A stretch of DNA of 6,371 nucleotides from JAVBPB01 sp031549965. Lineage in GTDB: Bacteria; Bacillota; Clostridia; Lachnospirales; Lachnospiraceae. Shown one piece after another: positions 1 through 4,684 of this stretch. Both the position numbers and the translations under genes were made by a program. The stretch covers positions 1 to 6,371 of the forward strand of contig JAVBPB010000036.1 in NCBI GenBank assembly GCA_031549965.1, in the 5' to 3' direction. The notes beneath the pieces are model-generated. The model made no database searches and was not told where the DNA came from. It was given only the letters and a program-made list of their open reading frames with translations. The stretch's first letter is position 1, and each line of letters starts with the position of its first letter.

Positions 1-410
1 AATAGGCTATCTACCAATAAATGATAATGATGCAAAGCTATTTTTTCAATTAATAGATAGAAGATATGAAAAGAAAAGTACAATAGTAACAAGTAATATA
101 GCATTATCAAACTGGAATGAAATATTTCAAGATACAATGCTAGCCAGTGCAATATTGGACAGGCTAATACATCATGCAAGTGTAGTAACAATAACCGGAA
201 ATTCATATCGAACAGCGAGTGCATTGTCTAAAAAAGATAAGAGTATTGAGTAATTAGTAACATAACATTTAGTAAACGAAAATATAGATTGTATAAAATT
301 GATATATAGTAATCAACTTTATACAAGCGAGTGAATAAAAGTATAGAAAATCAACCATTTTGTGCAAAAGATTTCTAATATCTGGCATTTGAGTATTGAC
401 ATTTATACTA
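1..410 (+). mobile_element. 3' part and presumed right end of an IS21-family insertion sequence
   Basis: The stretch begins inside istB and continues through about 150 noncoding bases. Read on the minus strand, the end near 410 gives TAGTATAAATGTCAATACTC, which resembles the ends of many IS21-family elements (an AAATGTCAATACTC-like core, from memory). The 9-mer GAGTATTGA occurs at 241-249 and again at 391-399; IS21 ends usually carry short internal repeats. The exact terminus is uncertain by about 10 bases, because the partner left end and the target duplication lie outside the window. Confidence 0.6.
2..253 (+). CDS. istB: IS21-family ATP-binding helper protein IstB, C-terminal fragment
   Basis: This is the last 83 residues of an IstB-type AAA+ ATPase; the 5' part lies off the left edge. 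IstB assists the IS21 transposase IstA by remodelling target DNA. The frame opens with IGYLPINDNDAKLFF, which directly follows the Walker B acidic pair in this family (DE-IGYLP). Next come the sensor segment VTSNIALSNWNEIF and the arginine-finger segment ASAILDRLIHHA. The family signature VTITGNSYR follows, close to the usual C-terminus. The stop is TAA at 251-253. It is the only clear plus-strand gene in the left half. Identification is confident; whether the whole element is intact cannot be seen. Confidence 0.93.
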   Translation: MGYLPINDNDAKLFFQLIDRRYEKKSTIVTSNIALSNWNEIFQDTMLASAILDRLIHHASVVTITGNSYRTASALSKKDKSIE

Positions 411-440
411 GGACGTGCTAGGGACTTTAACCCTTAAGAT

Positions 441-459
441 TGCGCCCATGCTGGGCGCA
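441..459. repeat. GC-rich 8-bp hairpin beside the IS21 end
   Basis: TGCGCCCA (441-448) and TGGGCGCA (452-459) are perfect inverted repeats around a 3-base loop. The hairpin follows GGGACTTTAACCC (421-433). The block is much more GC-rich than its surroundings. No T-run follows it on the plus strand, so it does not look like a plus-strand terminator. It could be an end of another, unidentified mobile element. Confidence 0.5.
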
Positions 460-460
460 C

Positions 461-506
461 CAAAAAACAAGGTATTCTATAGCTTTTTGTGCTATAGAAT
501 ACCTTG
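461..506 (-). terminator. Strong rho-independent terminator downstream of the macro-domain gene
   Basis: The 16-base arms CAAGGTATTCTATAGC (468-483) and GCTATAGAATACCTTG (491-506) pair perfectly around a 7-base loop. Read on the minus strand, the stem is followed at once by TTTTTTG (467-461), the classic stem plus U-tract. It lies 84 bases beyond the macro gene stop and would end that transcript before it reaches the IS21 element. On the plus strand no U-tract follows, so it works mainly in the minus direction. Confidence 0.85.
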
Positions 507-589
507 CTTACATTTTGTAAGTAATTACTAATTAGTATTACTATTACCGTTTTTCTCTAAACTAGATATGTATTATGATATTTCCATTT

Positions 590-1129
590 TTACATATTAT
601 CAAATAAAAAAAACATGTCGCCATCTAAAATTCTAATTTCATATAATGCATCTTCGTTGCTACTCTCGTTCTGTTCTGCTGAATCTACCACTGGACAGAA
701 TGTTTGAATATCAATTTCAACATTCTTATCGAAGTATATTAATACAACTCTGTAAATTGTCTGAGCATCACTTAAAAGTTCAATTAATTCAGAATGACTA
801 AATATCTCTGTATTCTTTTTTTCCATCTTTTCTTTAAATTCAACACATAGATTTTTTACTTCTCTGCCACCATTCCCGCTGTAATCACCTTTAGGGCCTG
901 CCGTATGAATTATATATTTTGCGGGCAGTTTGAATCCTTGAGTTAAAACTGCTTCACCTGTTTTTATAGGTGCCAAATTGTCACATACTGCCTGAAGATT
1001 GCTTGCCCCCGCTGCCTTGAAAATCGCCCCACATACACCACTACCCATTTTCAAGTTAGTGTTGGCGGCATTAACAATGGCATCAACATTCATTGTTGTT
1101 ATATCACTGTGTATAATATTTAACGACAT
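590..1129 (-). CDS. Macro-domain (ADP-ribose-binding) protein with atypical C-terminal half
   Basis: The 179-residue product starts with a typical macro domain. Visible parts are the strand and adenine-binding aspartate (SDIT, D9), DAIVNAAN (16-23), the glycine loop GSGVCGAIFKAAG (29-41), TGEAVLTQGFKLPAKYIIH (57-75) and the end of that strand, TAGP (76-79). Macro domains bind ADP-ribose, and many remove ADP-ribose from proteins or nucleic acids. After residue 79 the expected features (a helix with a Cys-Tyr pair and a second glycine loop of ISSGIYG type) are missing. Residues 80-179 instead form an acidic, unrecognised sequence including GDYSGNGGREV, a Lys/Glu-rich helix and a strand-like VVLIYFD. 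The ATG has AAGGAG 8 bases upstream. Length is near a normal macro protein, so the tail is a replacement, not an addition. ADP-ribose binding would probably be impaired unless the tail completes the fold. Confidence 0.85.
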   Translation of the reverse strand: MSLNIIHSDITTMNVDAIVNAANTNLKMGSGVCGAIFKAAGASNLQAVCDNLAPIKTGEAVLTQGFKLPAKYIIHTAGPKGDYSGNGGREVKNLCVEFKEKMEKKNTEIFSHSELIELLSDAQTIYRVVLIYFDKNVEIDIQTFCPVVDSAEQNESSNEDALYEIRILDGDMFFLFDNM

Positions 1130-1214
1130 TTGTTGTACTCCTTATATAGTCTTATGTTTTTCAATATGGAACGGGTTCACATTATGCCCATTAGTAAATA
1201 TTATGATTATATGT

Positions 1215-1244
1215 ATTATAGGTAGTTGCGTTAGTTTTCGTCTA
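1215..1244 (-). promoter_or_regulatory. Possible promoter for the macro-domain gene
   Basis: On the minus strand, TAGACG (1244-1239, four matches to TTGACA) and a perfect TATAAT (1220-1215) are 18 bases apart. This would give a leader of about 80 bases before the ATG at 1129. The region is AT-rich and contains other TATAAT-like strings, so this is a candidate only. The rest of the 240-base gap between the macro and TIR-like genes holds nothing else I recognise. Confidence 0.35.
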
Positions 1245-1369
1245 TGATTATAATGGTTAATTTTTCAATAACCACAAAACCCAAAAGCTCATTTAAACAC
1301 TGACCTTCTGCTAATATCTATAATCTACTCTGAATGAATAACGAGATCCTATATTTTATTACTCATGAA

Positions 1370-1741
1370 TTATTTATTCAAAGCACGTAATAATTTTTGT
1401 TGTAAATCATAAGCATGACTATATTCAATATATTCAATGCTCCCTAGATCACTAATCGCCTTCGTGTTGATATCCTTGATTATTATCACAGGTTTTCCCA
1501 AACCATAAGCAAGTCCTTGTTCTAACATAACATTTGGATTTAGGCTAGAAATGTTAATAATCGCAATACTACAAGATTGAATTTCTTGGCACACCTTACA
1601 CATAATATCTTTGTTGCTTATTTCATTATCAGCTTTAAAATGCTTTAAACCAAGTGCTGATAATGCTGGTACAATTCCATAGTTATAACTGTCTAAATAC
1701 TCATCAGGAAATGGCATTGCAATAAAAACTTTATTTTGCAT
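1370..1741 (-). CDS. TIR-like / nucleoside-deoxyribosyltransferase-like domain, C-terminal part of a frameshifted gene
   Basis: The 123 residues form one compact Rossmann-like domain of the TIR-like / nucleoside 2-deoxyribosyltransferase-like type. Visible are the first strand VFIAMPF (5-11), the GIVPAL helix (22-27), the ADNEIS loop with DIMCKV (37-50), IAIINIS (59-65), NPNV (68-71) and LEQGLAYGLGKPVIII (73-88). Glu74 sits where this fold carries its catalytic glutamate. Related domains cleave N-glycosidic bonds of nucleotides or NAD and often act as effectors in antiphage systems. The ATG at 1741 has no ribosome binding site. The same frame stays open back to 1780 (after a TAG at 1783-1781) and adds a stretch ending DGCPVNPSY. 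I therefore read it as the second half of the gene that begins at 2039, not as a separate gene. Activity is inference. Confidence 0.75.
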   Translation of the reverse strand: MQNKVFIAMPFPDEYLDSYNYGIVPALSALGLKHFKADNEISNKDIMCKVCQEIQSCSIAIINISSLNPNVMLEQGLAYGLGKPVIIIKDINTKAISDLGSIEYIEYSHAYDLQQKLLRALNK

Positions 1742-1766
1742 GTATGAGGGATTAACAGGACAACCA

Positions 1767-2039
1767 TCAACACAAAGCTTCTATTGATGTTGAAAAGTAT
1801 TCTATTGTTGCAACTCGTACAGTTTTTTGTGTCGAAGATAAGTCATGCTCATCATATGTCATAGACGAAATTCTTAATTCAGAAAGTGCATTGTAATTAT
1901 GAAGCAGTGAATTGTACTCATTGATCCACCCTATGTAAACATTCGTATATACATAGCCATTGTTCTTAGTATAAATATCGCATTTATTTTTTAAATTTCT
2001 AATTTCATAAATAAGTGCTTGCATTTTTGAAACATCCAA
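1767..2039 (-). CDS. N-terminal part of the same frameshifted TIR-like gene (helical domain of unknown function)
   Basis: The frame encodes 90 residues from the TTG at 2039-2037 to the TGA at 1769-1767. The sequence is helical and polar, with NLKNKCDIY, EYNSLLHNYNALSE and, near the end, ATIEYFSTSIEALC; I recognise no named domain. The start choice rests on GGGAGGTG (2052-2045), 5 bases before TTG. An in-frame ATG at 2102 lies inside the promoter -10 box, so it cannot be used from that promoter. The frame ends where the TIR-like frame opens, and the two overlap in about 14 bases (1780-1767). A single one-base shift there would give one protein of about 225 residues with a helical N-terminus and a TIR-like C-terminus. 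Confidence 0.6.
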   Translation of the reverse strand: MDVSKMQALIYEIRNLKNKCDIYTKNNGYVYTNVYIGWINEYNSLLHNYNALSELRISSMTYDEHDLSSTQKTVRVATIEYFSTSIEALC

Positions 2040-2044
2040 TACTA

Positions 2045-2052
2045 CACCTCCC
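2045..2052 (-). promoter_or_regulatory. Ribosome binding site fixing the TTG start
   Basis: GGGAGGTG on the minus strand is nearly a full anti-16S match and lies 5 bases before TTG at 2039. It favours this start over the ATG 63 bases upstream, which has no Shine-Dalgarno sequence. Confidence 0.7.
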
Positions 2053-2100
2053 ATTATAGCTAGCCATGATTTAAAGTTATTATTTTTTATGTATATCGAC

Positions 2101-2129
2101 ATTATAGCACATAATAAAAAAAATGTATA
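2101..2129 (-). promoter_or_regulatory. Promoter of the TIR-like gene, extended -10 type
   Basis: On the minus strand TATACA (2129-2124) and a perfect TATAAT (2106-2101) are 17 bases apart, and TGC just before the -10 makes an extended -10. Transcription would begin near 2095 and give a leader of about 55 bases before the TTG start. The in-frame ATG at 2102-2100 overlaps the -10 box. Confidence 0.6.
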
Positions 2130-2280
2130 TAATTACATTTCTAATTTATACCATTTTACAAAATTAATTACATACATACTTTTTAATAAAACTTTCAACC
2201 ATAAAACCTCCAAACAGATATCTCCTTAATTTGGCGATTTTATTAGAGCATTTATAAACTATTTTTTAGTAATTCTAAAA

Positions 2281-2556
2281 CTATAGAAAAGTCCAACTTA
2301 TCTTTATGCTATCACCTTTATAAACATCAATCCTTTCTACGAATTCTTTTACCATTCCTCTGGTTAATTTATAAATTTTATCCATTTCGATCAATCGTTT
2401 CAATCCATCTTCTTCCTCATTACAAATCTTTTTCTCTTGCATTACCAATTCCAACTCTTTTATCTGTCTTTCTAAACCATTCATTCGCTTATCATAACTA
2501 TTCTTCCTACTTAAGAATTCTTCCATCTTAAAATTTCCATCCTTATAACTTTCTTC
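2281..2556 (-). pseudogene. C-terminal remnant of a large serine recombinase
   Basis: The recognisable frame runs from just after a TAG (2559-2557) to the stop at 2281. SYKDGNFKMEEFLSRK matches the helical segment found in large serine recombinases of the Tn4451/TndX and ICE type. It is followed by a coiled-coil-like Lys/Glu-rich stretch. LTRGMVKEFVERIDVY and IKISW form the usual C-terminal block. The catalytic serine domain and zinc region, several hundred residues, are absent. The 5' side runs directly into the start of a different ICE gene, so this is a deletion scar. An ATG at 2526 opens 81 codons, but nothing suggests a functional product. Intact relatives excise and integrate ICEs. Confidence 0.75.
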
Positions 2557-2755
2557 CTACTTTTTGATTCCACACATCCATGCTTGCTATCAAGGTTACT
2601 TATGGCTTTTGAGCATAAATTAGAACGCTGTTGTCAAAGTTATATCAATAAATATGGCTTGCAAAGCGAAGAAATGACTTCCATTCATCTTTGCTGCTTG
2701 TAACCTTGTTGGTGATGTAATCATAAATTTCTTTTACATCATTCAGCCTGCTCAT
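2543..2755 (-). pseudogene. N-terminal remnant of an ICE ArdC-like/helicase-type gene with nonsense mutations
   Basis: From the ATG at 2755 (AGGAGG 8 bases upstream) the frame reads MSRLNDVKEIYDYITNKV, then FLRFASHIY, a TGA (2647-2645), YNFDNSVLIYAQKP, a TAA (2602-2600), then ASMDVWNQKVGR. As I remember it, this is the conserved start of large ICE/plasmid proteins with an ArdC-like ssDNA-binding domain, some with SNF2-type helicase regions. The two stops sit at single codons with the frame preserved on both sides, so they are point mutations. Similarity ends near 2552, where the serine recombinase remnant begins. The ribosome binding site is still good, so a 36-residue peptide could be made, but the gene is dead. 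Confidence 0.72.
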
Positions 2756-2801
2756 TAATCATTCCTCCTGTCCATATCTAGTTTTAATTACTCTTTAAAA
2801 T

Positions 2802-2831
2802 CTAAAACCGCCTAATATCTAGACGGTTTAG
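2802..2831 (-). terminator. Terminator after the Rpn-type gene
   Basis: On the minus strand CTAAACCGTCTA and TAGGCGGTTTTAG pair around a GATAT loop, with one G-T pair and one bulged base. A moderately T-rich stretch follows. It begins 9 bases after the Rpn stop codon, in the right direction to end that transcript. Confidence 0.7.
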
Positions 2832-2839
2832 AAAATGTA

Positions 2840-3712
2840 TTATTCCATTTCCTTTGCAATTCGTTCAATCTCTTCACGTGATAAATCAGTTAAATCCAAA
2901 ATCTCATCCATAGGCATTTGCTTTTTTAATGCTTTTTTTGCAACTTCAACCGCCTTACTGTTTTTCCCTATTTCCTCACCGATTTCTTTGCCCTTTTCTT
3001 GCCCCTTTTCAAATGCACCATTAATACGTGACTGCTCATCCCGTCTTGCTTTTTCCCTTGCTTCTTCTAACATTCTTGTCCTTTCATCATTACTTAATTC
3101 TTTTAATACAACAACTGCTTTTTGTATTTGTGGATTTGCTTCTGCGATCATATTCAATTCCTCCTCGCTATCTGCTTTTAAAAACTTCATCCAGTTCCAT
3201 AACATTGAATTTTCACTTTCTTTTGGTAATTTGGGCAATTCAAGTGTATTGATTTCTAAAATATCTGTAAAGGTTGAACCTGTATTCTTATCATGTAATT
3301 GATAATGATTATGATATATTTGATTTTCTGGAATTAATATATAATCTGTAATAACAATGCTGATAACCTTCTTTATTTTTTCATAAGTATCCCCTTTACT
3401 TATTTGCTCGGTTATCATCTTGGAGGTATAAAATACAATTCTTTCACGCATTTGTGGAAAATTTAAAATCTGAATCTCTACATCTATAATAGTTCCTGAT
3501 TTCGTATGTATTTTTACATCCAGAATTCCAAGTTTATCTTCAATCGTATCAATTCTAAAATTGGGATCAACGATTGTAAGATGACTGTATTCACTTTCTG
3601 GTATATCTAATACTGATTGAAGAAAACTGGTTAATAAGTCTATATTTCTATTATCTCCGAAGATCAGCTTAAATATCAAGTCACTTTTAGGACTTAGTAG
3701 TTTTTGTTTCAT
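2840..3712 (-). CDS. Rpn family recombination-promoting nuclease / PD-(D/E)XK nuclease family transposase
   Basis: The 290-residue protein has the full layout of the Rpn / PD-(D/E)XK family (often named transposase_31 or PDDEXK_2). The start motif PKSDLIFKLIFGD (8-20) is followed by LLTSFLQSVLDIP (27-38). The nuclease core is ILDVKIHTKSGTIIDVEIQ (63-81), with Asp65, Glu79 and Gln81 as likely metal-binding residues. QMRERIVFYTSKM (87-99) follows. The last 100 residues are the usual Arg/Lys/Glu-rich tail with a Gly-Lys repeat-like part (GQEKGKEIGEEIGK) and the closing helix LSREEIERIAKEME. Length is normal and there are no stops. Rpn proteins are DNA endonucleases that raise RecA-independent recombination; movement of their own gene has been proposed but is not shown here. 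The ATG at 3712 has AAAGGG 8 bases upstream. It is one of the few intact genes in a decayed region. Confidence 0.9.
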   Translation of the reverse strand: MKQKLLSPKSDLIFKLIFGDNRNIDLLTSFLQSVLDIPESEYSHLTIVDPNFRIDTIEDKLGILDVKIHTKSGTIIDVEIQILNFPQMRERIVFYTSKMITEQISKGDTYEKIKKVISIVITDYILIPENQIYHNHYQLHDKNTGSTFTDILEINTLELPKLPKESENSMLWNWMKFLKADSEEELNMIAEANPQIQKAVVVLKELSNDERTRMLEEAREKARRDEQSRINGAFEKGQEKGKEIGEEIGKNSKAVEVAKKALKKQMPMDEILDLTDLSREEIERIAKEME

Positions 3713-3888
3713 TCAATTTTCCCTTTCGATTTACAATTTTATTGGTTAATATTCTACTTCTAATTATGTTTAGCTTAAAACAATTTTAATATACTAATAT
3801 ATCTACGCTTTAAGGAACAAATCTGTTGAATTAATAAAATTAATATACAGTTACTAATAATAACTCTCCCAAACACCATTCTGTAATA

Positions 3889-3894
3889 ATTATA
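3889..3894 (-). promoter_or_regulatory. Possible extended -10 promoter upstream of the Rpn gene
   Basis: TGATATAAT on the minus strand contains a perfect TATAAT (3894-3889) with TG in the extended position; no good -35 is seen. The leader would be about 170 bases. The rest of 3713-3997 is AT-rich (close to 80%), with no reading frame, RNA gene or clear terminator that I can support. Confidence 0.35.
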
Positions 3895-3997
3895 TCATAC
3901 TTTGATGCTTTTAAATACTATAAATTAACAAAGAATATACTTCTTTAAACTTCCTAAATTCATCTCATTTATTTATCATGTCCAATTTTAAGGCTTC

Positions 3998-4192
3998 TCA
4001 TGCTTCATTATTATTGAAATATAACTCTAACGCCCTATCAATAATACTCTCAATATCCTCTTGTTTTTCTATATGAATAAAATACTTTTGATAGACTTTT
4101 GGCATAGGCTTAAACCCTTTCGTCTTTTCTTTTTTCTTGTCCTTTCCCTTAATGTTCCCCTTTAATATTTCCAAAATAGAGGTTTCATTCAG
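3998..4192 (-). CDS. Small partition-operon protein (ParB-like/accessory), apparent CTG start
   Basis: This 64-residue frame has no ATG near its beginning. GAGGTG (4205-4200) lies exactly 7 bases before CTG (4192-4190), and the frame then reads NETSILEILKGNIKGK. It has a very basic middle (KGKDKKKEKTKG), then GFKPMPKVYQKYFIHI and an acidic helical end (EDIESIIDRALELYF). It overlaps the last 8 bases of the parA-like gene, the normal arrangement when a small DNA-binding partner follows ParA in plasmid or ICE partition operons. The basic-then-helical layout fits such a partner; I cannot name the family. CTG may be a true weak start coupled to parA translation, or a mutated ATG in a dying operon. 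Confidence 0.6.
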   Translation of the reverse strand: MNETSILEILKGNIKGKDKKKEKTKGFKPMPKVYQKYFIHIEKQEDIESIIDRALELYFNNNEA

Positions 4193-4336
4193 TTTTCTTC
4201 ACCTCTTTTGCAAAGTCCACATAAGCCAATGACACTGGATTTTCTGGCATATACTCTAAAATACTTTTTCCGGCTTTATCTGATTCACCCACTTTAATTG
4301 AATTAGGTATTTTAGTATCAAAAATATGAATATCCC
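4185..4336 (-). pseudogene. parA: ParA-family partition ATPase, C-terminal remnant cut by IS66
   Basis: About 50 residues remain. They begin at DIHIFDTKIPNSIKVGES and end VSLAYVDFAKEVKKTE before the TGA at 4187-4185. The strand ...FDTKIP, the SIKVGES loop, KSILEY and the closing AY..FAKEV helix are the standard C-terminus of ParA/Soj-type ATPases, which segregate plasmids and ICE circles. The Walker motifs and the rest (roughly 200 residues) are missing because the IS66 end lies immediately upstream at 4337. The open frame runs into the IS66 end to an ATG at 4424, but those first residues come from the transposon and are not ParA. Confidence 0.75.
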
Positions 4337-4356
4337 GTAAGCGCTTAATAAAACAG
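4337..4356. repeat. IS66 terminal inverted repeat (single surviving copy)
   Basis: GTAAGCGCTTAATAAAACAG starts exactly where ParA similarity stops. Its first eight bases match the IS66-family consensus end. TAAGCGCTTA (4338-4347) is itself a palindrome. The length of the repeat is approximate, since the partner copy is absent. Confidence 0.65.
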
Positions 4357-4382
4357 TACTTTGATAAAATATTTAAAATAAT

Positions 4383-4421
4383 ATAAAATAAAGCTATCCA
4401 AACATTACGGCATGGATAGCT
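4383..4421 (-). terminator. Terminator after the IS66 transposase
   Basis: On the minus strand AGCTATCCA (4421-4413) and TGGATAGCT (4400-4392) pair perfectly around a 12-base loop, followed by TTATTTTATATTATTTT. It begins 12 bases after the transposase stop and would prevent readthrough from the IS into parA. Confidence 0.7.
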
Positions 4422-4432
4422 CACTATTTATT

Positions 4433-4684
4433 TCATCTGCATTCTGAAGGAAGTGCTTCCGACCATGGCAGGAATTGTTCTAATATTGTGGGGTCTTCTT
4501 TATATTTTGTGTTTGGCAGGGTCTTAAACAAATATTCCAGATATTCATAGACCTTAATACCATTTGCTTTGGCTGTCTCTATTATACTATATATTACAGC
4601 ACTTGCATTTGCTCCCTTTGGTGTATCTGCAAAAAGGAAGTTTTTCCTTCCAACCACAAATGGACGTATGCTGTTCTCTATTAA
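4433..4684 (-). pseudogene. IS66-family transposase TnpC, C-terminal remnant
   Basis: About 83 residues of the IS66 DDE transposase survive. LIENSIRPFVVGRKNF carries the glutamate that completes the catalytic triad in this family. FADTPKGANASAVIYSIIETAKANG is the highly conserved block after it (as two parts, FADTPKGANASA and IYSIIETAKANG). YEYLEYLF follows, and the family C-terminal domain ends LPWSEALPSECR. The stop is TGA at 4435-4433. Upstream of LIENS the frame reads into the opposite strand of the IS1634-type gene and similarity ends, so the first several hundred residues are lost. Confidence 0.9.

Larger units (their letters stand above)
4337..4684 (-). mobile_element. IS66-family remnant: right end plus transposase 3' end
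   Basis: The outer end reads GTAAGCGC inward from 4337, the typical IS66-family terminal sequence. It cleanly separates parA sequence from transposon sequence. Inside lie a terminator and the end of the transposase gene. The rest of the element, including its left end and accessory genes, is gone, replaced at about 4684 by the IS1634-type transposase. The usual 8-base target duplication cannot be checked because the other end is lost. Confidence 0.8.

Noticed and set aside
517..547. AT-rich palindrome after the macro gene (AGTAATTACTAATTAGTATTACT)
   Set aside because: It is a near-perfect palindrome but pure A/T pairs with no U-tract; the terminator at 461-506 is far stronger.
999..1247. Plus-strand open frame of 82 codons opposite the macro gene start
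   Set aside because: It is antisense to a clear macro domain, has no ribosome binding site and resembles nothing; its hydrophobic look comes from the reverse complement of the macro sequence.
2835..3302. Plus-strand open frames opposite the Rpn gene (2835-3302 and 3028-3252)
   Set aside because: They are serine/phenylalanine-rich antisense shadows of the Lys/Glu-rich Rpn protein.
3930..3946. AAAGAA/TTCTTT hairpin after the partition gene
   Set aside because: A 6-bp A/T stem without a U-tract is expected by chance in sequence this AT-rich.
4337..4424. N-terminal extension of the parA frame from ATG 4424
   Set aside because: These residues are encoded by the IS66 end and terminator, not by parA; similarity to ParA begins only at 4336.
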